From positions 248,001-312,000 of the forward strand of contig JAZNGW010000022.1 in assembly GCA_045576655.1 (NCBI GenBank): a stretch of DNA of 64,000 nt. The letters run 5' to 3'. The notes beneath the pieces are model-generated. The model saw nothing but the letters and a program-made list of their open reading frames with translations, searched no databases and was not told the origin of the DNA. Positions 57,082 to 64,000 of this stretch are shown here, in pieces. Every line of letters starts with the position of its first letter. Within the stretch, counting starts at the first letter, position 1. The stretch is from RGIG8745 sp045576655 (GTDB taxonomy: Bacteria; Bacteroidota; Bacteroidia; Bacteroidales; Bacteroidaceae). The translations under genes and the position numbers were made by a program.

Positions 57082-57339
57082 TTATTTGTTGTTTTCTATT
57101 GCCTGTCTTAATGCTTGTGCTAATTGGTCGGGGCATGATGTCCTTCGCATGCCGCATCGTATTCCTTCCAGTCGGTTTATGACATCTTCCGCCTTCTGTC
57201 CTCGTACGAGCGATGAAATTCCCTGTGTATTGCCGTTGCAACCGCCAATAAAAGCGACATCGTTGATGATGCCGCTTTCGTTTAGGTCGATTTCAATTGC
57301 TGACGAGCATGTTCCTGATGTGTAATATACTGTCCGCAT
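57082..57339 (-). CDS. TSCPD-domain protein (TIGR03905 type)
   Basis: An 85-residue protein consisting of the TSCPD domain: TSGTCSSAIEIDLNESGIIN, FIGGCNGNTQGISSLVRGQK, and the name-giving RRTSCPDQLAQALRQAI. In ribonucleotide reductases this domain is a C-terminal zinc-finger-like part; stand-alone copies are of unknown function. It lies 11 bp after yebC. Confidence 0.88.
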   Translation of the reverse strand: MRTVYYTSGTCSSAIEIDLNESGIINDVAFIGGCNGNTQGISSLVRGQKAEDVINRLEGIRCGMRRTSCPDQLAQALRQAIENNK

Positions 57340-57350
57340 TTTTGTTGTTC

Positions 57351-58082
57351 TTATTTCATGTTTGTGTAAACGTTCTGTACGTCGTCAAACTCCTCAAGAC
57401 GCTCAACCATCTTTTCGATTGTTTCGCGCTGCTCGTCTGTAACGTCCTTCAAGTCGTTTGGCACATAAGTGAATTCAGCGCCAGTGATTTCGAGACCAGC
57501 GTCTTCGAGGTACTTCTGAATTTGTGCAAAGGACTTAGGGTCGCCGTAGATCGTGATTGTTGTTTCGTCTTTCTCCTCATCAGTTTCTTCATCGTACTCA
57601 TCGTTTACTCCGAAATCGATAAGTTCAAGAATCATCTCATCCATGTCCACACCGTCCTTCTTCTTGAAAGTGAACTGTGCGTAGTGGTCGAAGAGATAGG
57701 CGAGTGAACCCATAGTTCCGAGTGTGCCGTTAAACTTGTTGAAGATTGAGCGAACGTCAGCAACAGTACGTGTTGTGTTGTCTGTAAGCGTGTCGACGAA
57801 GACAGCAATACCGAACGGACCGTATCCTTCATAAGTCATTGTCTTGTATGCGCTCTTGTCCTTGCCAAGTGCATTCTTGATAGCACGGTCAATGTTCTCC
57901 TTTGGCATATTTTCATGACGGCAAGTTGCAATGATGGCACGCAGGCGAGAGTTGTTCTCCGGTTCCGGACCACCTTCTGCCACAGCGATAGCTATCTGTT
58001 TGCCAAGTCGAGTAAATGTTTTTGCCATGTTGCCCCATCTCTTGAGTTTGCGGGCCTTTCTAAATTCAAACGCTCTTCCCAT
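57351..58082 (-). CDS. yebC: YebC/PmpR-family DNA-binding or translation regulator
   Basis: A 243-residue protein: MGRAFEFRKARKLKRWGNMA is the conserved start, ATCRHENMPKENIDRAIKNA and YEGYGPFGIAVFVDTLTDNT the signature stretch, then the acidic middle domain. YebC proteins were described as transcription regulators; some relatives help ribosomes at difficult peptide stretches. The gene is in the pheT cluster, 31 bp after a small membrane-protein gene. Confidence 0.94.
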   Translation of the reverse strand: MGRAFEFRKARKLKRWGNMAKTFTRLGKQIAIAVAEGGPEPENNSRLRAIIATCRHENMPKENIDRAIKNALGKDKSAYKTMTYEGYGPFGIAVFVDTLTDNTTRTVADVRSIFNKFNGTLGTMGSLAYLFDHYAQFTFKKKDGVDMDEMILELIDFGVNDEYDEETDEEKDETTITIYGDPKSFAQIQKYLEDAGLEITGAEFTYVPNDLKDVTDEQRETIEKMVERLEEFDDVQNVYTNMK

Positions 58083-58113
58083 TTGTATGTATGTTTAATT
58101 GTTTATGTTTCGT

Positions 58114-58272
58114 TTATTTGTTTTCGTACTGCTTCATCTTGTAGTAGCAGATGATGAGGCACAATATCGGTAGCATTATGTATGCGTCAAATCCGAAAGC
58201 TACGGCCTGTATCAGCACAAGCGCTACAAGAACAAAGTACAACCACTTGAATATGACGTATTTCCGGTTCAT
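58114..58272 (-). CDS. Small membrane protein
   Basis: A 52-residue protein with two hydrophobic helices (FKWLYFVLVALVLIQAVAFG and YIMLPILCLIICYY) and basic ends (MNRKY; KMKQYENK). It starts 10 bp after the pheT stop and precedes yebC, a place in which small membrane ORFs occur in Bacteroidales. The function is unknown. The frame extends upstream into pheT, but the ATG at 58272 gives a compact two-helix protein. Confidence 0.7.
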   Translation of the reverse strand: MNRKYVIFKWLYFVLVALVLIQAVAFGFDAYIMLPILCLIICYYKMKQYENK

Positions 58273-58282
58273 TATGAGACCC

Positions 58283-60787
58283 TTATTTTCCTCTGACCTT
58301 AGCTCCGAGCTTCTGGCAGATGCTCTGCTCAATCTTGTTCATGATTGCCTCGATTTGCTTGTCGTTCAGAGTCTTGTTCTCATCCTGAAGCATGAAGTTC
58401 ACAGCATAGCTCTTCTTTCCTTCTTCAAGGTTCTTGCCTTCATAGACGTCAAAGAGTTTTACTTCCTTCAAGAGTTTCTTTTCGCTTTGATAAGCAATTT
58501 GCTCAATCTGCGCAAATTCAATGCCTTTGTCAACTAAAAGCGCAAGGTCACGGCTTACAGCAGGGTACTTCGGAATCTCGTAGTAGCTTACTCCGCCTTT
58601 CTTGATGAGTTTCATCAAGTTAGTCCAATTGATGTCTGCGTAGTAGACAGGTGCGTCAATGTCAAGTTTCTTTGTCTGCTTTTTGCTAACGATACCGTAC
58701 TTGGCAATAACTTTACCTCCGCGATTACTTATTGTCACGGCCTTCGCAAACACGTCGTTGCTCTCTGCTCCGAACACGATAGCACCGAATGGAACGCCAA
58801 GGCGCTTCAGTATGTTGAGCACGTATGCTTTCAGTTCATAGATGCTTGATTCCTCGTCAGCGTGAGCCCAACTGCCGCTTACGCGCTTGCCTGTTGCCCA
58901 AAGCCCTAAGTGATAGTCCTCGCTATAAGCGGCGAGAATCGTCTTGGATGTTTCAGCGTTGGCCGCTTCTACAGCCTCGTCTGACTTCTTCTCAGGATTG
59001 AAGTAATAGCAATTGCCAAACTCAAATAATTTCAAGTCAGGCATTTTGCGGTTGCTATTGTGACTGATACACTCCAGACCGCCGAAAAGCAGAGTCTGTC
59101 GCATCACGCCAAGATCCTGGCTTAGCGGATTCATCAGGCTGACAAGGTTCTCAGCCTTGAATGTCTCAAGCCCGTCATAGTATGAAGTCTTAGTCAGCGA
59201 GTTGTTCAGAATCTCGTTGAAACCGCAACCCACAAGCTGCTCAGCAATAAGGTTCTGGAGTTTGTTGCTTCGGTCCAGTTCTCCCTTAGTCGTAAGGCTT
59301 GACTTGAGTTGGGTAGGGATTTCCACATTGTTATATCCGTATATGCGCAGAATTTCTTCCACAATATCGCAAGGACGCTGCACATCAACACGGAAAGCCG
59401 GCACCTCAACCTTCATTCCTTCCTCGTTGCATTCAATTACCTTCATGCCGAGGTCTTTGCAAATAGATTGCATTGTTTCAGCAGGGATAACTTTTCCGAT
59501 CAAATCATTGCAATACTTATAGTCAACATCGACTATGGCATTCTTAGGCAGACTATCGTCAACCACATCCTTAATTTCCATTGCAATTTCACCGCCAGCA
59601 AGTTCCTTCGCAAGCATAGCCGCACGCTTCAGCGCGTAAATCTGTCCGTCAGGATCGATGCCACGCTCAAAGCGGAACGACGCGTCAGTCTGAAGCCCGT
59701 GACGGCGTGCGCTCTTGCGTATCCATGTAGGGTTGAAATATGCCGATTCGAACAGTACGTTCTTAGTAGTTTCGTATGTACCCGAACCCTTGCCGCCGAA
59801 AACACCAGCGATACACATCGGCTCCTCTGCGTTGCAGATAGCAAGGTCGCGTTCGCTGAGTTTGTGCTCCTCGCCATCGAGGGTGACAAATGGAGTTCCT
59901 TCAGGCATAGCCTTTACCACAACCTTATTGCCTTTGACCATATCAGCGTCAAAGCAGTGAAGCGGTTGACCGTAAGCCATCATGATATAATTGGTGATGT
60001 CGACAATGTTGTTGATAGGGCGCTGACCAATTGCAGTGAGACGGTCTTTCAGCCACTTTGGCGATTCCTTCACCTCGCAGTTCTTAACAGTCACAGCGCA
60101 GTAGCGAGGGCAAGCCTCCGTCTGCTCCACTACAACATCGATGTCAATATCTTCATTGTCAACCTTAAAGTCGTCCACCGAAGGTCTGTGCAGAGAAGTC
60201 TCGTAGCCGTTCTGCTTCAAGTAGGCATAGAAATCGCGCGCCACACCCCAATGCGAACAAGCGTCAGAATGGTTTGGAGTGATGTCCACTTCAATCAGCC
60301 AGTCGCTTTCAAGTCCGAAATACTTTGCCGCAGGCATACCCACTTCGGTTTCAGCAGGAAGCACCATTATGCCGTCGTGCGAAGTCCCAACACCTATTTC
60401 GTCTTCAGCACAAATCATGCCGTTGCTCTCCACTCCGCGGAGTTTCGATTTCTTAATAGTGAAACATTCGTCGCCATCATAAAGTTTAGTGCCCAAAGTA
60501 GCAACGATAACCTTCTGTCCTGCAGCCACATTTGGCGCACCGCACACAATCTGTTCTACATAATCATTGCCCAAAGCAACTGTGCATACATGCATATGGT
60601 CACTATTAGGGTGTTCTTCACAAGTAAGCACTTCGCCTACGACAAGTCCTTCCAAGCCGCCTTTGATTGACTGGATTTCCTCTACAGAACCAACTTCCAG
60701 GCCTACGCTTGTGAGGGCGGCAGCAACATCTTGTGGAGCCATGTCGAAGTCAACATATTCCTTTAGCCAATTATAACTGATGTTCAT
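58283..60787 (-). CDS. pheT: Phenylalanyl-tRNA synthetase beta subunit
   Basis: An 834-residue subunit of the alpha2-beta2 enzyme. MNISYNWLKEYVDFDMAP begins it; an EMAP-like tRNA-binding domain (about 40-150) has VVGEVLTCEEHPNSDHMHVC; the B3/4 editing domain has DITNYIMMAYGQPLHCFDAD; B5 (about 400-475) and a C-terminal FDX-ACB anticodon-binding domain (PKYPAVSRDLALLVD) are complete. pheS is not adjacent. TAACTTTG (60866-60859) is a probable -7 element; the leader contains a 7-bp hairpin GCACATG/CATGTGC at 60828-60844. Confidence 0.97.
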   Translation of the reverse strand: MNISYNWLKEYVDFDMAPQDVAAALTSVGLEVGSVEEIQSIKGGLEGLVVGEVLTCEEHPNSDHMHVCTVALGNDYVEQIVCGAPNVAAGQKVIVATLGTKLYDGDECFTIKKSKLRGVESNGMICAEDEIGVGTSHDGIMVLPAETEVGMPAAKYFGLESDWLIEVDITPNHSDACSHWGVARDFYAYLKQNGYETSLHRPSVDDFKVDNEDIDIDVVVEQTEACPRYCAVTVKNCEVKESPKWLKDRLTAIGQRPINNIVDITNYIMMAYGQPLHCFDADMVKGNKVVVKAMPEGTPFVTLDGEEHKLSERDLAICNAEEPMCIAGVFGGKGSGTYETTKNVLFESAYFNPTWIRKSARRHGLQTDASFRFERGIDPDGQIYALKRAAMLAKELAGGEIAMEIKDVVDDSLPKNAIVDVDYKYCNDLIGKVIPAETMQSICKDLGMKVIECNEEGMKVEVPAFRVDVQRPCDIVEEILRIYGYNNVEIPTQLKSSLTTKGELDRSNKLQNLIAEQLVGCGFNEILNNSLTKTSYYDGLETFKAENLVSLMNPLSQDLGVMRQTLLFGGLECISHNSNRKMPDLKLFEFGNCYYFNPEKKSDEAVEAANAETSKTILAAYSEDYHLGLWATGKRVSGSWAHADEESSIYELKAYVLNILKRLGVPFGAIVFGAESNDVFAKAVTISNRGGKVIAKYGIVSKKQTKKLDIDAPVYYADINWTNLMKLIKKGGVSYYEIPKYPAVSRDLALLVDKGIEFAQIEQIAYQSEKKLLKEVKLFDVYEGKNLEEGKKSYAVNFMLQDENKTLNDKQIEAIMNKIEQSICQKLGAKVRGK

Positions 60788-60937
60788 ATTTCGTAAAATC
60801 TTTGTTTATTGCAATAAAAACATAGTGGCACATGGAGCATGTGCGCACATATCTTTTGCAAAGTTAATAAATCAATCTTGAAATGAAGTGAATCATAGTC
60901 CTAAAAATCAAAATCATGCTCTCGAAAATGAACAAAC

Positions 60938-61031
60938 GAGCCCTCGTTTGTAAAAAAATGAGCCCTCGTTGATATTGAAATGAGCCCTCGTCAACTAGTC
61001 GACACTTAAGCGTTTGCATTCAAATGCTGCA
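60938..61031. repeat. Array of palindromic cores at 22-bp spacing (array 5)
   Basis: Core centres: 60941.5, 60963.5 and 60985.5 (GAGCCCTC), 61007.5 (CTTAAG) and 61029.5 (CTGCAC), each exactly 22 bp apart. The order is that of array 3 read on the other strand, with two units fewer. The rest of the 453-bp gap between the divergent pheT and repeat-protein genes (60788-61240) holds the pheT promoter and AT-rich DNA. Confidence 0.85.
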
Positions 61032-61240
61032 CCGTTTGTTTTTTAATGCTTTGTTATCCTCATCTTAGAAGTCTGATTTGTTTGTTCGAAAACGCCTACA
61101 TTTTGGTCTGTTTTGGAGCGCTCAAGCGGATTGTTTTGAAAAATAATGGCAAATGTTTTTTAGTTATGTATTTTTTTTATGATATTTGCATTTATTAGTT
61201 ATTGCCTTTTTTATTTACTAACCATTTAATACTAAAATTT

Positions 61241-63769
61241 ATGAGAAAAACTTTTACTTATCTCAGTCTGCTCATAGCATTTATGTTTGCAGGCACTATG
61301 TCGGGTTGGGCTCAGTTTAGTGGACGCGCTGAACAGTATCCGACAACGGGGTATGAACTTTCTGAAATTAAGTTCAGCCTTACGGAGGTTGCAACAGCAT
61401 TGGAGACAGATACAACGACTTTGGTTGCTGCGCTTGACGCTTGGTTTGCAGGTGAAGAGGGAGTGACAAATATGATGTCTTTGCTTCAACCAGACGAAAC
61501 AAAGTCTGAAAACTATACGCAGGGATCTCCTGGCGGTTTCTGGATGACTTCAGAAAGTGCCGTTACAGGTTGGGGCGAGTCTTCCACTTGGTATAATCAG
61601 GTTTCTTGGGATGCAACGGAAGACGCTTTCTATTTCTGGGTTGGTCAGTATCCTGCAGCAATGGTTGCTGGTGATGCCACCAGCGCAACATTCTTTCTTA
61701 GCTATAATGGCAAAGAAGTGACATTCAATGTGGGTCTTGATGTTGTGGCTCTTCCAGAATATCCAGAACCAACTACAACTAAGCTTTCTGAACTTAATAT
61801 TGTTGGCGAATGGACACTCGAACTCCCATTCTATCTTGGAAAGAGTTTTGAGGGATTGACTTATTCAACTACATTGGATGGCATTTACGATGCTCTTGGA
61901 GTATCTCAAGCCGCGCTTGATGCAAATGTAGCAAACTATGTATATAGTTACGTGGTAGTGGCAGATACACTTAAAAATGAAGAAGGAATAGCAACAGGTG
62001 AAATTGCTTACACTTTGTCTGATGACCTTGCCCAGCCAATACCTACAACAGACGGTTGGTTCGGCCGTTACATCAATTATGATGAAGCGACAGCAACGAA
62101 CTTACCACTTCCTGTCAATGCCTTAATGGCTTGGGGTAATACTAATCTCACTTTCTATGTTCAGGGAATGAGTTTGGCGAATGGTGAATATTCTGTAAGA
62201 GCTGGTCAGTATGGAGATGCATTTACTTCCCTTGAGCAGTCAGATTCTACACATCATTATATTATTGCTGGTGATAAGGCTGCTAAGATTAAGATTGTTG
62301 TGAAAATGCAGGAGCAGGAAACTCTTCCTCTAACAGAAATGACACAGGTCGGTGAAGAAACAATCGAAATACAGCACTATATTGGCGGTTCTGTTGGCAG
62401 CTTCACTTTGGATCTCGCTAATCTTGAGGCTCTCTTAGGTGCTGGTGCTATCAACTTTGAGGTTCTTGCTGATGAATCTGGTACAGCTCTTTCTTCAAAT
62501 ACAACAGCAAACCGTGGTGGTTATTGGATGACTAAGGAAGGCTATCCTATAAAATGGGGAACAGAAGGTTATGCTATCTATGTTGAACCAAAAACTCAGG
62601 GTGACTTCTCTGCATTCGAATATGGATTTAATGACGGTGCTTGGACTCTTGGCGACAAGACAACAGTAAAACTTTATTTCCACAACGGAACTCAGTATTA
62701 TATTGTTAACTTGAATGTAACAATCGTCGAGCAGCCAGAAATTGGCGAGGATGAGTTTGAACTAGTTTCTACTGAGGGTATTCGCTTCCAGATTATTCCA
62801 AGTAGTGCTTACACTGAAGACTATATGACAACAGACCTTGATATTGAATATCTTGCAAGTTTGTTGGGTGAGGGTACATACAAACTCTATGGTATGTCTG
62901 TACCTAACGCAGATGGTGTGTCAACTATGACGGATGCTTATTCTTGTACTCCTTACCCTGGATTCTGGATGACTACAGATACTCCAGAAGCTTATGTCGG
63001 AAATCATGGAACAAACAGTTTCGGTATGACCTATGCTAATGGTGTTATAACTTGGTATCAGATTCCTAATTTGCGTGTAGCTGGTGATACTTACGAGGCG
63101 ACATTCTATCTTGTAAACGAGAGCAACAACAAGATGGTTAAGTTGGCAGTAGTTATTGAATATGTTGACGCAATTGTTGAAACTGAAGTTGTAGGCGAAG
63201 AAGATTTGATACTTGTTGTTGCAGATAGTGAAGATCCGCTTTATACAGCAGTTAACATTAATGCTTTAACTGAAGCTTACGGTGTTGACGTAGACTTGTT
63301 GGAGGCTGCTTCTGATATCAAGGTACTCAAGACTCCTACTTCTTTTACAGCAGATAATAATGATTCTTATTATGGATGGTTCCTTAATGAAGAAGGTTGC
63401 TGTGTAGATCTTACAAATGAAGAGGCTTGTATGGCTGCTCCTGTTACTCTTGGATATGAGTGGTATAACACAGAAGAGGCTCCGCTCAGTTTCTTTACTA
63501 CTCCTGGTATTATGGCAGAGGTGCCAGCTGATGGCGTAGTTTATAAAACTAAGTTGGCTGTTGAGTACGATGCTAAGCAGTACATCTACAATATCTCATT
63601 GATGAATGCAGGTACTGCTACAGGCATTGAAAAGGTGGAAACTTCAACAGCTAAGGCTGGTAATGTTTACGACCTTACAGGACGCATCGTTCGTAAGAGC
63701 GCAACAAACGTTAACGGTCTTGCTAACGGAATCTACATCCTTAATGGTAAGAAGTATATCGTGAAGTAA
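61241..63769 (+). CDS. Large secreted protein with five repeated domains (DUF4859-like)
   Basis: An 842-residue exported protein. The ATG at 61241 yields a signal peptide (MRKTFTYLSLLIAFMFAGTM). Five related segments of about 130-170 residues follow, each with a G-x-W/F-M block (GGFWMTSESA; GWFGRYINYD; GGYWMTKEGY; PGFWMTTDTP; YGWFLNEEG) and a strand block ending in F-x-L-x-x-x-x-K-x-V/Y. I relate them to DUF4859 from memory. The end (VYDLTGRIVRKSATNVNGLA and ILNGKKYIVK) is a Bacteroidales C-terminal secretion domain (T9SS-like). Ligand unknown; surface adhesin or glycan binding is plausible. Confidence 0.8.
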   Translation: MRKTFTYLSLLIAFMFAGTMSGWAQFSGRAEQYPTTGYELSEIKFSLTEVATALETDTTTLVAALDAWFAGEEGVTNMMSLLQPDETKSENYTQGSPGGFWMTSESAVTGWGESSTWYNQVSWDATEDAFYFWVGQYPAAMVAGDATSATFFLSYNGKEVTFNVGLDVVALPEYPEPTTTKLSELNIVGEWTLELPFYLGKSFEGLTYSTTLDGIYDALGVSQAALDANVANYVYSYVVVADTLKNEEGIATGEIAYTLSDDLAQPIPTTDGWFGRYINYDEATATNLPLPVNALMAWGNTNLTFYVQGMSLANGEYSVRAGQYGDAFTSLEQSDSTHHYIIAGDKAAKIKIVVKMQEQETLPLTEMTQVGEETIEIQHYIGGSVGSFTLDLANLEALLGAGAINFEVLADESGTALSSNTTANRGGYWMTKEGYPIKWGTEGYAIYVEPKTQGDFSAFEYGFNDGAWTLGDKTTVKLYFHNGTQYYIVNLNVTIVEQPEIGEDEFELVSTEGIRFQIIPSSAYTEDYMTTDLDIEYLASLLGEGTYKLYGMSVPNADGVSTMTDAYSCTPYPGFWMTTDTPEAYVGNHGTNSFGMTYANGVITWYQIPNLRVAGDTYEATFYLVNESNNKMVKLAVVIEYVDAIVETEVVGEEDLILVVADSEDPLYTAVNINALTEAYGVDVDLLEAASDIKVLKTPTSFTADNNDSYYGWFLNEEGCCVDLTNEEACMAAPVTLGYEWYNTEEAPLSFFTTPGIMAEVPADGVVYKTKLAVEYDAKQYIYNISLMNAGTATGIEKVETSTAKAGNVYDLTGRIVRKSATNVNGLANGIYILNGKKYIVK

Positions 63770-63816
63770 TTACTTTCTCCAACCCTATCTTGGGATGAAG
63801 ACTAAGTGTATAATCG

Positions 63817-63843
63817 TAGAGACGTCACAGTGTGGCGTCTCTA
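63817..63843 (+). terminator. Hairpin terminator after the repeat-protein gene
   Basis: TAGAGACGTCAC (63817-63828) pairs with GTGGCGTCTCTA (63832-63843, one G-T pair) around AGT. The following T-run is short (TGTTT), so it may be a weak terminator. Confidence 0.7.
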
Positions 63844-63883
63844 TGTTTATAAAAAGTAGTTGAACAAATATGAATGGTGCGTT

Positions 63884-64000
63884 ATGAATATTCAGCAATT
63901 AGAATATATAGTATCTCTTGACAAGTACAGGCATTTTGTGCGTGCGGCAGAGGCGTGCCGCGTCAGCCAGCCCACGTTAAGTTCGTTGATAAACAAGTTG
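63884..64000 (+). CDS. oxyR: LysR-family regulator, OxyR-like, N-terminal part (3' end outside window)
   Basis: Only 39 codons are present. MNIQQLEYIVSLDKYRHFVR and AAEACRVSQPTLSSLINKL form the LysR winged-helix HTH; the wording is that of Bacteroidetes OxyR, the peroxide-sensing activator. The redox cysteines lie beyond the window, so the OxyR call is provisional. Confidence 0.78.
   Translation, partial: MNIQQLEYIVSLDKYRHFVRAAEACRVSQPTLSSLINKL

Overview
The window looks like chromosomal DNA of a Bacteroidales bacterium, most probably Prevotella or a close relative. The evidence is: eleven promoters of the Bacteroidetes type (TTTG, 19-20 bp, TAnnTTTG), few Shine-Dalgarno sequences, a type B ribosomal protein L31, Bacteroidales-restricted families (DUF4494, DUF3256, DUF4374-like), a bifunctional DAHP synthase/chorismate mutase, and secreted proteins with Bacteroidales signal and C-terminal sorting sequences. 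Species cannot be fixed from the sequence alone.

Layout. 1-9751 is the end of a polysaccharide locus (two glycosyltransferases, an acyltransferase, a polyprenyl-phosphate sugar transferase and a Wzc-type tyrosine kinase), interrupted by a core block (rny, zapA and a coiled-coil partner). 9773-13252 holds housekeeping genes (HAD hydrolase, upp, FKBP isomerase, a CNNM/CBS membrane protein, DoxX). 13384-17321 is a corrinoid-uptake unit: promoter, cobalamin riboswitch, TonB-dependent receptor, surface lipoprotein. 17451-21521 is an AT-rich accessory stretch with a small overlapping gene pair, an HU-like protein, a regulator plus PD-(D/E)XK nuclease pair and a frameshifted gene remnant. 21678-25514 carries an acetyltransferase, a fused ResB/CcsA cytochrome c assembly protein and a chorismatase-like RidA-fold protein. 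25690-31731 is an aromatic amino acid operon (prephenate dehydratase, aminotransferase, DAHP synthase/chorismate mutase) that runs directly into cobQ and a cobD-like gene. It is preceded by a Phe/Tyr-rich leader peptide and a textbook transcription attenuator. 31805-35457 has envelope proteins, a regulator, a candidate structured RNA and cbiB. 35499-38765 has a porin-like protein, a flippase and a glycosyltransferase. 38762-51436 is mostly core genes (tRNA-Cys, tilS, an ECF sigma factor, a Crp-like regulator, yggS, an RluA-type pseudouridine synthase, a PqqD-like protein, alaS, rpmE). 51532-64000 holds a PAP2 phosphatase with a tandem GH43 enzyme, a beta-barrel gene broken by an amber codon, the pheT-yebC gene cluster, a large repeat-containing secreted protein and the start of oxyR.

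Two things stand out. (1) The phe attenuator at 25690-25894: 11 of 12 consecutive leader residues are Phe or Tyr, and the antiterminator arm lies inside the leader reading frame. It may also control cobalamin genes downstream. (2) Five intergenic regions (about 6826-7022, 18963-19046, 34241-34382, 41580-41812, 60938-61031) carry arrays of short, often palindromic cores spaced at exactly 21-22 bp. The core words differ inside an array but recur in the same order in other arrays, and two of the arrays share a 109-bp block with one mismatch. I know of no described element that matches this. A multi-hairpin RNA with its own promoter and terminator at 33897-34180 is a third candidate for something new.
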